The position numbers and the translations under genes are program-made. From the NCBI GenBank assembly GCA_019638355.1, contig JAHBTY010000002.1:511001-575000 (forward strand): a DNA stretch of 64,000 nucleotides, written 5' to 3'. Numbering within the stretch: position 1 is the stretch's first letter; each line of letters opens with the position of its first letter. This document shows, piece after piece, positions 26,778 to 36,557 of the stretch. This DNA comes from Cyclobacteriaceae bacterium. GTDB taxonomy: Bacteria > Bacteroidota > Bacteroidia > Cytophagales > Cyclobacteriaceae. The notes under the pieces are model-generated. The model had not been told where the DNA came from. It worked only from the letters and a program-made list of their open reading frames with translations, and made no database searches.

Positions 26778-27995
26778 ATGAGCCTGATAAAAATCGGCCT
26801 AATTCGAGAAGGTAAAACACCACCTGATAAGCGCGTAGCTTTTACACCCGCACAAGCGGAAGAAATTGAGCAGCGGTTTCCACATGCCAAAATTGTGTGC
26901 CAGCAAAGTCCTGTTCGTTGCTTCGAAGATGCCGAATACGAAAAACGCGGAATCGCTATCCAACCTGAGTTGCAAGATTGTGATATTGTAATGGGCATAA
27001 AAGAAGTGCCGATTAATATGCTCATGGCCGGCAAAACATATTTGTTTTTTTCGCACACAATCAAGAAACAACCTTATAACCGAAAACTTTTACAAGCTGT
27101 TCTCCAAAAGAAAATCCGGTTAATTGATTACGAAGCACTAAAAGATACCCAAGGAAATCGATTGGTAGCCTTTGGCCGGTTTGCCGGAATTGTTGGCGCT
27201 TACAACGGCCTTTGGGCCTATGGAAAAAGATTTAAGCAATTTGAATTACGCAGGGCTTTCAACTGCTTTGATATTAACGATCTGAAACTTGAGTTGCGAA
27301 AAGTACAACTGCCACCTATTAAAATTGTACTTACAGGAGCCGGCCGGGTAGGTAAAGGCGCTATGGAAACATTGGATACAGCTGGTATTCGTAAGGTGAG
27401 TGCAACAGACTTTCTAAACAAAACTTACGCAGAACCAGTTTACACGCAGCTTAGCAGTGCTGATTATCATGAACGCAAAGAGAGTGGCCATTTCAATCGC
27501 GATGAGTTCCATCGCAACCCTGAACGGTACCAGTCAACCTTTAACCGTTTCTTAAAAGTTACTGATATACTGATGGCCGGAGCTTTCTGGAACCCAAATG
27601 CACCGGTACTTTTTACCCGGCAGGAAATGCTTACACGTGATTTTAACATCAAAATTATTGCCGATATAACGTGCGATATAAATGGATCAATCCCAAGCAC
27701 AATCCGCCCAAGTTCGATCCCCGAACCCTTGTATGATTACGATCCACACACCAACACAGCCATACCTGCTTTCAGCAAGAACGAATTTGTAACCGTAATG
27801 GCTGTTGACAATCTTCCGTGCGAACTTCCACGCAGTGCGTCCGATGAATTTGGGCGCGACCTGATAGACAGAATTCTAAGACCCCTGTTGTTTGAGGATA
27901 GCGAATGCATTATTAAACGAGGTACAATTGCAGAAAATGGAAAACTCACCCCGGAATTCTCTTACTTGCAGGATTATGTAAATTCTCTCGCCTAA
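26778..27995 (+). CDS. alanine dehydrogenase / saccharopine dehydrogenase (LYS1-type) family protein
   Basis: A 405-residue NAD(P)-dependent oxidoreductase whose N-terminus (KIGLIREGKTPPDKRVAFTP) matches the alanine dehydrogenase/transhydrogenase/saccharopine dehydrogenase superfamily. The Rossmann motif is VLTGAGRVGKGAMETL, and VAFGRFAGIVGAYNGLWAYGKR plus the ITCDINGSIPST block resemble eukaryotic-type lysine-forming saccharopine dehydrogenase. I cannot tell which amino acid it uses. It is followed seven bases later by the DUF4286 gene. Confidence 0.85.
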   Translation: MSLIKIGLIREGKTPPDKRVAFTPAQAEEIEQRFPHAKIVCQQSPVRCFEDAEYEKRGIAIQPELQDCDIVMGIKEVPINMLMAGKTYLFFSHTIKKQPYNRKLLQAVLQKKIRLIDYEALKDTQGNRLVAFGRFAGIVGAYNGLWAYGKRFKQFELRRAFNCFDINDLKLELRKVQLPPIKIVLTGAGRVGKGAMETLDTAGIRKVSATDFLNKTYAEPVYTQLSSADYHERKESGHFNRDEFHRNPERYQSTFNRFLKVTDILMAGAFWNPNAPVLFTRQEMLTRDFNIKIIADITCDINGSIPSTIRPSSIPEPLYDYDPHTNTAIPAFSKNEFVTVMAVDNLPCELPRSASDEFGRDLIDRILRPLLFEDSECIIKRGTIAENGKLTPEFSYLQDYVNSLA

Positions 27996-28002
27996 AAATA
28001 TT

Positions 28003-28305
28003 ATGCTATTATACAATGTAACATTTGGTGTTGATAAGCAAATTGAGCAAGAATGGTTACTCTGGATGCGCGAAAACTATATTCCGGCTATTATGAATAC
28101 TGGCTTATTTGAAAGCAATAAAATTTATAAGGTGTTAACACATGAAGAGGAAAGTAGTGTTTCGTACAGCATTCAGTGTTTTGCTCCGTCTATCGAAAAT
28201 GTATTGCAATACCTAAATGAATTTGCCCCTAAACTGGTTGAAACACATCGAACCAGGTTTAAAGATCAACATGTAGCCTTTAATACATTATTGGAAGAAG
28301 TTTAA
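28003..28305 (+). CDS. DUF4286 family protein
   Basis: A 100-residue Bacteroidota protein of the DUF4286 type (MLLYNVTFGVDKQIEQEWLLWM ... HRTRFKDQHVAFNTLLEEV), with a ferredoxin-like alpha-beta pattern and no catalytic residues that I recognise. It is cotranscribed with the LYS1-like gene and ends in a four-base convergent overlap with the GNAT gene. Confidence 0.85.
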   Translation: MLLYNVTFGVDKQIEQEWLLWMRENYIPAIMNTGLFESNKIYKVLTHEEESSVSYSIQCFAPSIENVLQYLNEFAPKLVETHRTRFKDQHVAFNTLLEEV

Positions 28306-28772
28306 CCATTGCTGAGCAACTTCTTGAGTTGATTCGCTTCAAGGTGGCAATTAATCCATTCATCATCTAATCTTACCCCGTACGATTTGTAAAATGCTAT
28401 GGCTTGTTCATTCCAATCAAGCACCTGCCACATCATGCCGGTACAATTATCTTCAAGTGCCTGCTGCATTGTAATATCAAATAAAGCCTTGCCCCATCCT
28501 TTTCCTCTTTCCGGTTCAGTTACAATGATGTCTTCTAAGTAAAGTCGTTTCCCCTTCCAGGTAGAATAGCGATAGTAATACAAGGAAATACCATGAATAC
28601 CCCTTTCGTCTTCAGCAACAAAAAATCCGAATAAGGGATTAGCACCAAAACCATCGCGTTCCATTTGTTCAACAGAGTTAGAAACTTCGTGGGGGGCTCG
28701 TTCATAATGTGCCAACTCCATTATCAATTCGAAAACTCGTCCTAAATCCGATTGTCTGCCCTTTCTAATCAT
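28302..28772 (-). CDS. GNAT family N-acetyltransferase (diamine acetyltransferase-like)
   Basis: A 156-residue acetyl-CoA-dependent acetyltransferase resembling spermidine/spermine or thialysine acetyltransferases. The acetyl-CoA loop is PERGKGWGKALFD, preceded by YLEDIIVTEPE and followed by WNEQAIAFYKSYGVRLDDEW. It begins MIRKGRQSDLGRVFELI. It lies downstream of the gldN terminator on the same strand, so it probably has its own promoter. Confidence 0.9.
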   Translation of the reverse strand: MIRKGRQSDLGRVFELIMELAHYERAPHEVSNSVEQMERDGFGANPLFGFFVAEDERGIHGISLYYYRYSTWKGKRLYLEDIIVTEPERGKGWGKALFDITMQQALEDNCTGMMWQVLDWNEQAIAFYKSYGVRLDDEWINCHLEANQLKKLLSNG

Positions 28773-28814
28773 GTACAGTTTGGATTAAACTTGAAAAAGT
28801 AAATCATACATTAA

Positions 28815-28842
28815 AAAGAAAAGGGCTCTTTTGGAGCCCTTT
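28815..28842 (-). terminator. intrinsic terminator closing the gld operon
   Basis: On the minus strand AAAGGGCTC-caaaa-GAGCCCTTT (28842-28820) is a perfect 9-bp stem followed by TTCTTTTTAA. It lies 20 bases after the gldN stop and before the GNAT gene. Confidence 0.85.
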
Positions 28843-28861
28843 CATGAATCTTACTGATTTT

Positions 28862-29758
28862 TCAATATTCCCACAGGTTGTGTTCTTTTTCCATCAATTC
28901 CATTTCCTTTTCCCATCGCGCAAACACAGACTCACCGTAGCTTCTTCCGTTTCGCTCATAAATTTGTTGGATAGAACGGTCGTCTGGGTTTTCCACCTTA
29001 TCAATCACCCCTCTGAACAAGCGTAACTTAAAAGCATCCGTAAAGGTTCGGTTTTCAGCCGGGTTGTAGCGGTTTCTCCACAGCACCTTATCGCGTTCTT
29101 TATAATCTTTACTATGCGCTACTTTCTCAACCGCATTGTAAAAATCTTTGTAGTTAATAAAAGCAATTGGGTTGATAGTCGTTTCGCCTGAGCGCTGAGC
29201 CAGTAAACCTATGGATTGAATATCGTAATAAAGGCGTGAACGTCTCTTATCAAAGATCACATCTTCAATAATAGTTATTGCTACGATGTTATCTTTAGTA
29301 AAATACTCTGTTTGTGAGGGGGCTAATTCCCACCACTGGTTATCCGTAGGCAAATGGCCTTTATTGTCGTTACGGGTTGACTGATAGTTTTTACCTCTGT
29401 AACTGGCCGTTTCGTTTGTAAAGTATGACTTGTTCTGATCGTATGGGGGTTCTGCTACAGCTTGATTGCTCACCAATATCTCTTCAGCCGGCCGAACATT
29501 TTTTAGTGAATCATCATAAGCAGTGATGGCTCCGCTTTGAATGCTCTTAATTAAAAAATTAGTGAGGTCCGATTGTGCTGATTTAAAACCCGCATTCTGT
29601 TTTTCCCCTAAATCTACTGTTCTCCAAACCCTGAAGCGATATAATTGCTCATAGTATGGAATCTTCTCAGTTGAGTTTGGATTATAAATAGTATCGGGTT
29701 GTGCATATACAGCACCAGCCAAGCCAAAAGACAGAATTGCGATTTTTACAAGTTTCAT
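28862..29758 (-). CDS. gldN: GldN, type IX secretion / gliding motility protein
   Basis: A periplasmic or outer-membrane-associated component of the type IX secretion system (PorN equivalent) that works with the GldK ring. 298 residues, with a signal peptide (KIAILSFGLAGAVYAQ). Typical blocks: YNPNSTEKIPYYEQLYRFRVWRTVDL, GAITAYD, ITIIEDVIFDKRRSRLYYDIQSIG and INYKDFYNAVEK. Last gene of porP-gldK-gldL-gldM-gldN, 11 bases after gldM, followed by a terminator. Confidence 0.95.
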   Translation of the reverse strand: MKLVKIAILSFGLAGAVYAQPDTIYNPNSTEKIPYYEQLYRFRVWRTVDLGEKQNAGFKSAQSDLTNFLIKSIQSGAITAYDDSLKNVRPAEEILVSNQAVAEPPYDQNKSYFTNETASYRGKNYQSTRNDNKGHLPTDNQWWELAPSQTEYFTKDNIVAITIIEDVIFDKRRSRLYYDIQSIGLLAQRSGETTINPIAFINYKDFYNAVEKVAHSKDYKERDKVLWRNRYNPAENRTFTDAFKLRLFRGVIDKVENPDDRSIQQIYERNGRSYGESVFARWEKEMELMEKEHNLWEY

Positions 29759-29769
29759 TTCTTCAGTTG

Positions 29770-31344
29770 TTATTTACCCATCACGTAAACTCCTTCCAGT
29801 TTAGCGTTTACGGGTTTTGCATCATTATCATTAGGATCCCAGGTTGAACGCACTACTTGAACGTTATAAATCGAGAAGCTATCGCCTGGACGGAGGCCAT
29901 ATTTAGCAATTTCGATTGTACCGGATGTTAAGGTAATAGGTGTTTTGCCAGTTATTTGTAAAGTCATTTGTGTAACGCGATAACCTGCGTCTTTCGCGTT
30001 CTGACGCTTAAAGGTTTCGTCTGAAATATCTGGAACGAAGCGAACAATAGAAGTGCCAGGAGGAATACCTTTTTTTACATCATACTCGCCATTACCAACC
30101 ATTAATTTAGCTACTGGATTAGGAACCGGTTTAGCTTTAAACTGTTTTACTTCAATTTGTGAACCGTTAACAAGAACGCGCACATCCATCTGCGGCCTGG
30201 TAGGAATCAGTACAAATTTACCTGAGCCTTGTGCTACTACTTTTCCTTGATCGCCAGGCACAGTTAGTGAAATTCCTGATGATTCCGTTAATCCCTGAAC
30301 ACTTACCGACATTTCATTACCGCAATCCAAATAGAGCGTGCTGGCGCTCTCAGACTCGAACTTGGCAACGGGACGGGCAACTTTATAGCGCACAACTTCT
30401 TCATATGGCTTACCCTTCACATTAATTTTCACTTTGTACGACATGTCGGCCAATCCATTCTTATCATAGGTTCCGCCCGAGGTTCTGAATTTAATCTTAC
30501 CCATTTTAATACCGGTAACATTATCCACCTCTACTTTAACCGGTGCACCGTCTTTAAACATCTCAGGCTCTTCGTCTGAAGCGGCTGCAATAAAAAGATC
30601 GGCCGAATACTCCTGACCTGCAACAAGTGTATTTGATTCGGCCCTAACCATAGGAACAACTTTGTTAAACTTAATGGTTGAAGCGTCCGCACGGGCAAAT
30701 AAAGTATCTAAAGCAGTTCTTTCATATTCCAGAATCTCAGTTTGCATTTGGCTGAGCGTAGCAATGGCACCCATAGTAGGGGTTAACTCAAATGAAAACT
30801 GAAGAAATGTTTTACCAAGCTGATTAGTATTATTCTTAAACTCTTCATAATCCTCAGCCTTTCTTGTTAGCTTTGGAAATGGAGTTTTAAGGGCCATTAT
30901 TTTATTAAGGTTATTAACAAATTCTGTTAATTTCCTTTCATATTCAATACCAACTTCTGGCTTCTGGCTGTCTAGCATAAGCTCTTCTGCACGGTTAGTA
31001 TTCAAAACAAGCTCCTCGCCTTCAATAGCTTTACCATCTGGCTCAGTTCTCATCTTACCTTTTAATTCATCCAAATAAGCAATCATACCTTTTGTAAGAT
31101 CACGAACTTGCTTGGCCTGGTCTTTTGATATCTGCGCCCGTTCATCCTGATTGGCCCCCAATATCGAATTGAGTTTTAGTTCATTGGCGGCCATATTTTC
31201 CTTCACAAGCTTTACAAGTGTATCATCAATGATGGCGAACTTCTCCAACACCGCGTTACTTACGTTTAGCGCAAGGAGCGCAGTAAGCACGAGGTACATC
31301 ATACCAATCATCTTCTGCCTGGGTGTTTCCTTACCACCTGCCAT
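29770..31344 (-). CDS. gldM: GldM, type IX secretion motor/stator protein
   Basis: Inner-membrane protein with a long periplasmic part that couples the GldL/GldM proton-driven motor to the outer-membrane complex (PorM equivalent). 524 residues; a short cytoplasmic start (MAGGKETPRQKMIG) is followed by one helix (MMYLVLTALLALNVSNAV), then helical D1 and beta-rich D2-D4 periplasmic domains (PTMGAIATLSQMQTEILEYE, YRVTQMTLQITGKTPIT). The start and single N-terminal helix are characteristic. Confidence 0.97.
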   Translation of the reverse strand: MAGGKETPRQKMIGMMYLVLTALLALNVSNAVLEKFAIIDDTLVKLVKENMAANELKLNSILGANQDERAQISKDQAKQVRDLTKGMIAYLDELKGKMRTEPDGKAIEGEELVLNTNRAEELMLDSQKPEVGIEYERKLTEFVNNLNKIMALKTPFPKLTRKAEDYEEFKNNTNQLGKTFLQFSFELTPTMGAIATLSQMQTEILEYERTALDTLFARADASTIKFNKVVPMVRAESNTLVAGQEYSADLFIAAASDEEPEMFKDGAPVKVEVDNVTGIKMGKIKFRTSGGTYDKNGLADMSYKVKINVKGKPYEEVVRYKVARPVAKFESESASTLYLDCGNEMSVSVQGLTESSGISLTVPGDQGKVVAQGSGKFVLIPTRPQMDVRVLVNGSQIEVKQFKAKPVPNPVAKLMVGNGEYDVKKGIPPGTSIVRFVPDISDETFKRQNAKDAGYRVTQMTLQITGKTPITLTSGTIEIAKYGLRPGDSFSIYNVQVVRSTWDPNDNDAKPVNAKLEGVYVMGK

Positions 31345-31396
31345 GTTTTTTTATTTAAGTGTTAAAAAAATCAAAATTGTTAATTGAAAGATCTTA

Positions 31397-32221
31397 TTAC
31401 TGGTTTGAACCCTTCATTGCAGTAAGCATACCTCCGTACACTTTATTGAGTGCCGTAATATTTGAAGTAAGGCTACCTAATTCGGTGGTGAACTTGGTTG
31501 TATTCTCACCTACTTTAGTAAGGCCCTGCATGGCACCGGTTAAACTTTCGTAGAACTTATTCATGTTCTTCACATGCGAATCGGCATCTTTCAACTCCAT
31601 TTCATAAACTGCATTTAATGACTGCAGGTTTTTAGTTACCGCTTGCATTTGTTTGTGGTATTCATTAGTGTCTTTAGAAGCATCTGCCATTGACTTAACG
31701 GCTGTCATAGCCGTACCGTATGCTTTATTCATTTCAGTTAATGCCGATGCAGCTGATTGTACGTTCTTCGCGTATTCATTTGTTGCTACAGCAGCGTTTG
31801 ACAAGTTGCTCATTTGAGATGCAGAAGTAGCCAGGTTTGTTAACCCTTTACCCAGATTATCCAGCAGATTTTGATCTACTTTAGCTGTTTTCAGCATTTC
31901 ATCAATTTTTAACAACGGAGAATCTCCAGCAGGGCGGTTGCTGATGCGGGTAGCTGTTGGATTAACCGGACCTTCATAATCTTCAGCTAACTCCGGATAT
32001 ACTTTAGACCAATCTGGTTCTGCGTGCTGTGGTTCAAATGCACTCAGGAAGAAGATACCTGCCTCCACGCTCAAACCGATCATCAACATCGCGTTTGCGC
32101 CTTCCAAGTGAAGAATTTTAAAAAGTGCTCCGATAATAACAACCGCTGCACCAATACCGTAAACTTTGGGCATTATGGTTGTGAAGAATAATGCGACAAA
32201 TCCGCCTTTTTTCTTTGCCAT
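31397..32221 (-). CDS. gldL: GldL, type IX secretion motor protein
   Basis: Inner-membrane rotary-motor subunit partnering GldM (PorL equivalent). 274 residues with two N-terminal helices (IMPKVYGIGAAVVIIGALFK and MLMIGLSVEAGIFFLSAF); the second carries the membrane glutamate (VEAG) considered important for proton flow in the family. A long cytoplasmic coiled-coil-like tail follows (SAASALTEMNKAYGTAMTAV ...). It lies between gldK and gldM. Confidence 0.95.
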   Translation of the reverse strand: MAKKKGGFVALFFTTIMPKVYGIGAAVVIIGALFKILHLEGANAMLMIGLSVEAGIFFLSAFEPQHAEPDWSKVYPELAEDYEGPVNPTATRISNRPAGDSPLLKIDEMLKTAKVDQNLLDNLGKGLTNLATSASQMSNLSNAAVATNEYAKNVQSAASALTEMNKAYGTAMTAVKSMADASKDTNEYHKQMQAVTKNLQSLNAVYEMELKDADSHVKNMNKFYESLTGAMQGLTKVGENTTKFTTELGSLTSNITALNKVYGGMLTAMKGSNQ

Positions 32222-32281
32222 GGTTCTTTGAGATTTAAGTTTAGTCCGTTTTTTTGAATTAAATATAGCCAGAGTTTTTAA

Positions 32282-33403
32282 TTATTGAAATTCAGCCCCT
32301 GATGAGCGGCCCAGATTGGTCATAGCACATCGAAAACCAATGTAAGCCCGGGTTGAATCTTTATACTCATATGTTCTGGTTCCTGTTTCCAAGTAGTAAG
32401 CCACGTCTTTCCACGAACCTCCACGCACAACTTTACGGGCATTATAATTTTGTCTTGACTTGCCTTCACGATCGTAGGCGTTTTTATCAATAAACTGCGG
32501 GTTTAAATCCCACACGGTTGGTACCGATGCGGGGTTAAAATCGTCCAAGCACCATTCCGAAACATTTCCGGCCATATCAACCAAACCATAATCGTTGGGG
32601 AAATAAATTCCAACCGGTGCTGTGTAGGCAAATCCATCATCATAAAAATTACCGCGCCCCGGTTTGAAGTTGGCGAGCATACAACCTTTCGAGTTGCGGA
32701 TGTAAGGATTACCCCAAGGGTACTTTGCCATATCCCTGCCGCCACGGGCTGCATATTCCCACTCCGCTTCTGACGGTAAGCGGAAGGCCGGCATAGGAGG
32801 TTGACCTCCGTTAACCTGGCGCCATTCATTTAAGAAAGCGGTTCTCCACTTTCCAAAAAAGTTAGCTGCTTCCCAACTTACCCCTACAACCGGATACTCC
32901 TGGTAACCAGGATGCTGCCAGTAATAATCTACTAATGGATCACCCATGTGATGGGAAAAGTCTTTCATCCATACGGTGGTATCCGGATAGTATTTCTCCA
33001 TAAACTCTTGTTGACCAATCTGCTCGAAGTTGGTTAGCCCTTCGGCACCGTTAGGATCTAAAAAGAAGGTGGTAAACTGCAGGTACTCATCGTTAGTTAT
33101 TTCGGTCTCATCCATGAAAAGCGGGCCGATTGTAATTTGCTTATTGAAGTTTATCTGGGTTGAAGCAGGATCTTCATCGGCCTGGCCCATGTGGAAGGTT
33201 CCTGCTGGAATGGGTACCATACCATAGGGTATTACCATCGACCAAGACTCTCTGCGTTCAAGCGTGGATTGCCCCACGACTTCTCCGCGGGCATCGCCAC
33301 CCTTTTTGCCACCAATACCCAGTAAGCCACAGCCTCCAACTAGGGTTCCGGCCCCCAGCATTAAAGCATAATATAGAACTTTAAGAGAAACGTTCTTCTT
33401 CAT
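32282..33403 (-). CDS. gldK: GldK, type IX secretion lipoprotein
   Basis: Outer-membrane-associated lipoprotein forming the periplasmic ring of the type IX system with GldN (PorK equivalent). 373 residues, lipobox at GTLVGGC (Cys25), and a formylglycine-generating-enzyme-like domain (IPAGTFHMGQADED, ETEITNDEYLQFTTFF, FRLPSEAEWEYAARGG, DMAGNVSEWCLDDF, VVRGGSWKD, GFRCAM). The frame is open 32 codons upstream, but MKKNVSLKVLYY at 33403 gives a proper lipoprotein signal. Operon position between porP and gldL. Confidence 0.95.
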   Translation of the reverse strand: MKKNVSLKVLYYALMLGAGTLVGGCGLLGIGGKKGGDARGEVVGQSTLERRESWSMVIPYGMVPIPAGTFHMGQADEDPASTQINFNKQITIGPLFMDETEITNDEYLQFTTFFLDPNGAEGLTNFEQIGQQEFMEKYYPDTTVWMKDFSHHMGDPLVDYYWQHPGYQEYPVVGVSWEAANFFGKWRTAFLNEWRQVNGGQPPMPAFRLPSEAEWEYAARGGRDMAKYPWGNPYIRNSKGCMLANFKPGRGNFYDDGFAYTAPVGIYFPNDYGLVDMAGNVSEWCLDDFNPASVPTVWDLNPQFIDKNAYDREGKSRQNYNARKVVRGGSWKDVAYYLETGTRTYEYKDSTRAYIGFRCAMTNLGRSSGAEFQ

Positions 33404-33545
33404 ACATTTTTTGTTATTTCCTGCCTTTCGGTTTAGTAAGTCAAACGATACAGACCCGAAAGTTATTCTTTTTCGCCTTTTATTTAAAAACCTGAGCAAC
33501 CAAATTCAATAAATTCTTTAAAAAACCAAAATAATTCCTGCCTCA

Positions 33546-34499
33546 TCAGTGCCTGTAGCGTGGGGTACGAACTATCTTTTTACCAATAGAGGGATTAACC
33601 GGCAACTCGTAGGTAAGTAATATTTCGTGCGACAGTGGTTGTTTCGCTTCTCTGTCCTTTACAATCACATCCATACCGTAGCCTACCCGCAAAGCACCAT
33701 CTTTTAATAAGCTGTAACCCAACATTACTATCGCTGCTTCTGATTGCCTGAACGACAAACCGCCCCACATCTTGTCTTTATAGTATGCTAATCCACCAAC
33801 ATCGAAGCTGGTTTTTGTAAAATCTGATTTAATCAATGTTGAAAATTGTAGTCGGAGGTCGAAGTTAACCTGATAATAATACCCACCTGTAACATACATA
33901 TGTGGCTGAAGGGCGCTTCGTTGACTTACACCAAAATCGAATGTTGATTTAATAAGGTGGTTAAAACTAACACCTACATAATATTTTTCGCGTTGCATAA
34001 AAAGTCCGGCAGCCAAGTCGGGTCGTACCTGCGAAGTTTTACCTGCCTGGTCTTTCAATAAAGGATCGTTCGGATCGATAAACCGGTACATATCAAAGTC
34101 GAGGGTTTGAGAGTACATACCCGTTTTTATTCCAAAACTTAGTTTGGTATCTTTTAATGCCAGGTGATAGGCATACGATACTTGTGCTTCGAGGTTATTT
34201 AAAGCTCCCAACCTATCATTAACTATATAAGCACCTATACCACTACGAAGCTTATTAAGGGGGGATGTCATTGAAATTATCTGAGAGGTTGGTGCACCCC
34301 CATCGCCAAAGGATGGTTGGTACCCTGCCCATTGGCTGCGGTGCAAGGCTGTGAATTTGGTAACACCTTCAGCACCGGCAAAACCCGGATTATAATACAT
34401 GGTATTAAACATGTAGTGGGTAAACTGTGGGTCTTGCTGGCCCAGGCAGGCATGATACGTTGTGGCTGCCAGTAGAATTAAAAAATAGACTTTCTTCAC
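33546..34499 (-). CDS. PorP/SprF family type IX secretion outer-membrane protein
   Basis: A 317-residue outer-membrane beta-barrel of the PorP/SprF family, which anchors or helps export type IX substrates. Signal peptide (MKKVYFLILLAATTYHACLG), then QQDPQFTHYMFNTMYYNPGFAG, the family hallmark, and repeated beta strands to the C-terminus (LSHEILLTYELP). First gene of the gld operon; a promoter-like element lies just before its start. Confidence 0.94.
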   Translation of the reverse strand: MKKVYFLILLAATTYHACLGQQDPQFTHYMFNTMYYNPGFAGAEGVTKFTALHRSQWAGYQPSFGDGGAPTSQIISMTSPLNKLRSGIGAYIVNDRLGALNNLEAQVSYAYHLALKDTKLSFGIKTGMYSQTLDFDMYRFIDPNDPLLKDQAGKTSQVRPDLAAGLFMQREKYYVGVSFNHLIKSTFDFGVSQRSALQPHMYVTGGYYYQVNFDLRLQFSTLIKSDFTKTSFDVGGLAYYKDKMWGGLSFRQSEAAIVMLGYSLLKDGALRVGYGMDVIVKDREAKQPLSHEILLTYELPVNPSIGKKIVRTPRYRH

Positions 34500-34519
34500 A
34501 GGTTCAATTGAACAGGACT

Positions 34520-34551
34520 TAAAGATAAGCCAATTCTTACCACACTTTCAA
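34520..34551 (-). promoter_or_regulatory. candidate promoter of the porP-gldKLMN operon
   Basis: On the minus strand TTG (34551-34549), a 21-base spacer and TATCTTTA (34527-34520) resemble the Bacteroidota -33/-7 promoter, with one mismatch to TAnnTTTG. The -7 box is about 20 bases before the porP start codon. Confidence 0.45.
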
Positions 34552-34612
34552 AATCAATGTAATTAAAGTGTAATAAAATCTCGTTAAGGGTAAAAAGGTA
34601 AGGGTTAGCCAG

Positions 34613-35365
34613 TTATTTAATTCCGTTGGCCGCTCTTACGTAAAGTTCAAGGGCACCGGTCATTGAAGGTGCATTTGGTAAGGGGGCTTCTATATCCAAA
34701 ATAAGATTAGCATCGCGTACGGCTTTGGCTGTAGTGGGTCCAAAGGCAGCAATACGGGTATTGTTTTGCTTAAAGTCTGGGAAGTTTACAAACAAAGAAC
34801 TGATGCCCGATGGACTAAAAAATGCCAGGATGTCGTAATAGACATTTTTAAGGTCGTTAAGGTTGGCGGCCACTGTTTGATACATTATCGCCTCCGAGAA
34901 ATTGAAACCATTTTCGGCAAGGAAATCGGGAATATCATTTTTGCGAATGTCTGAGCAAGGAAAAAGAAACTTTTCGTTTTTGTGTTTCTTAATTATTTCC
35001 AATAGATCCTTTGTGTCCTTCAGGCCTGAAAAAATTTTTCGCTTGCGTATTACAATGTATTTCTGAAGGTAGTTGGATGTTTGATCAGAAATACAGAAGT
35101 ATTTCATATCTGCGGGCATCTCCAGTTTTAGCTCGCGGCAAATAGAAAAGAAATGATCGACAGCGTGGCGGCTAGTAAAAATAATGGCTGTGTGTTGCAG
35201 TATATCTATCTTCTGTTTTCTGAATTCTTTAATTGGCACAGCCTCGACCTGAATGAAGGGACGAAAATCTATTTTAAGGCTGTATTTCTCTGCAAGTTTT
35301 AGGTAGGGAGAGTTTGCATCGGTGGGAGCCTCCTGAGTAACCAAAATGCTTTTAACTTTTCGCAT
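34613..35365 (-). CDS. hemD: uroporphyrinogen-III synthase
   Basis: Closes hydroxymethylbilane to uroporphyrinogen III in haem synthesis. The 250-residue protein is divergent, as HemD usually is, but shows the two-domain pattern: VKSILVTQEAPTDANSPY at the start, IIFTSRHAVDHFF, DTKDLLEIIKKHKNEKFLFPCS, DILAFFSPSGISSLF and IAAFGPTTAKAVRDA. I start at MRKVKSILVT (35365); an upstream in-frame ATG at 35389 adds eight residues. It ends about 110 bases before porP, and the DUF4271 gene lies upstream on the same strand. Confidence 0.88.
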   Translation of the reverse strand: MRKVKSILVTQEAPTDANSPYLKLAEKYSLKIDFRPFIQVEAVPIKEFRKQKIDILQHTAIIFTSRHAVDHFFSICRELKLEMPADMKYFCISDQTSNYLQKYIVIRKRKIFSGLKDTKDLLEIIKKHKNEKFLFPCSDIRKNDIPDFLAENGFNFSEAIMYQTVAANLNDLKNVYYDILAFFSPSGISSLFVNFPDFKQNNTRIAAFGPTTAKAVRDANLILDIEAPLPNAPSMTGALELYVRAANGIK

Positions 35366-35412
35366 TCTGTCCGTAGCAGTTTCTATCATATCAACACGTG
35401 TCGGGGTTCGGC

Positions 35413-36483
35413 TTAAAACAATAACACTTTACCAAGAATTATCAACGGAATAATTTCGGATGTGCAAAGGTAGGAAAATAAATGAAAAACGGGCAGCCCC
35501 GTGCGGCCCAATAATTTCAAAAACAAAAAAACTATGCTAAGAATAATTACTGTAGCCGTTATGCTTACTAAGGTGGCGTAAGCGGAGGGATTATTAAAAT
35601 TAAAAATAAAAAAAAGCATAAGTACGGACCCCAGACCAACGCTTGCAATGAACAGTAACCTAACAAAATGGAAAAATTGAAACCGCACTATATCGCGTAA
35701 GCCAAATAATTGAGAAAAAATAAAAATAAGAAGCAACTTTACCATGAGTATAACAAACACAATACCTGACACCAACAACCAAACTGCATAACTTCCTGCA
35801 ACGGATTTTGTAACCAGGTAAGTACTAATTGCAAATCGATCTGCCGATTGATGAAACAACACAAGTAATAGCAAGGCAAACATTAAACTTACAAATGCAA
35901 AATAAAGCAGGTTAATGCTTGCGCCAATTCTGCCGGTAACGGTAGCGTCATCCCGTTCTTGCAATGAAAGTAATTTAATAACATTCAGGTAATCAAACAT
36001 GAGTTGCGGGTTAGCCCGAAACAATGCCACGAAAAAAAAGAAAAGGAGCAACGTTACTGAAATTATAAAATTACTGAAGTAGTTGGAAGGCCGCAGGGCA
36101 TTAAAATCTGTTGATTGCTTATCCGCTAAAATCAATCGTGTTTGAAGTGAGTACACCAATGGTGTTTGGAAAATACTCAGTTGTGTAGCGCCACCTTTAA
36201 CCCGAAGTAAACTGTCGGTATTAACCAGTAATGTATCGGTTTGGCGCCAGACCAATTGGCCATCTACAAAAACTGAAAACTCATTCCTATCGGTAATTTG
36301 CAAAACGCCACGCGGGGTGTTATTGGTAAGTGCAAGGTGTACAACCTGTGTTTGTTGATTGGTAAAAGGCAGGTATTGCCCCGACTGATATACTTTCCAC
36401 TGAGTACTCAAATCCACCTCGCGAGGTTGAGTGCGGGCCGCAACACAGGTGATTAAAAAGGCTAAACCAATAACATACTTCAT
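35413..36483 (-). CDS. DUF4271 domain-containing membrane protein
   Basis: A 356-residue protein with an N-terminal signal-like helix (KYVIGLAFLITCVAA), a periplasmic region of about 100 residues with beta-strand character, and about seven hydrophobic helices in the C-terminal 250 residues that match DUF4271 (FGLRDIVRFQFFHFVRLLFIA, HLFSYLCTSEIIPLIILGKV). Function unknown; relatives sit next to hemD in Bacteroidota. An ATG at 36543 would add 20 residues; MKYVIGL at 36483 fits the signal better. Confidence 0.85.
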   Translation of the reverse strand: MKYVIGLAFLITCVAARTQPREVDLSTQWKVYQSGQYLPFTNQQTQVVHLALTNNTPRGVLQITDRNEFSVFVDGQLVWRQTDTLLVNTDSLLRVKGGATQLSIFQTPLVYSLQTRLILADKQSTDFNALRPSNYFSNFIISVTLLLFFFFVALFRANPQLMFDYLNVIKLLSLQERDDATVTGRIGASINLLYFAFVSLMFALLLLVLFHQSADRFAISTYLVTKSVAGSYAVWLLVSGIVFVILMVKLLLIFIFSQLFGLRDIVRFQFFHFVRLLFIASVGLGSVLMLFFIFNFNNPSAYATLVSITATVIILSIVFLFLKLLGRTGLPVFHLFSYLCTSEIIPLIILGKVLLF

Positions 36484-36557
36484 GCCAGCAACAAAAATAT
36501 CAGGAAAGTACTGCAACACGAAATCTTGAAACAACAGCGGCATATCTTTGTGCCCAC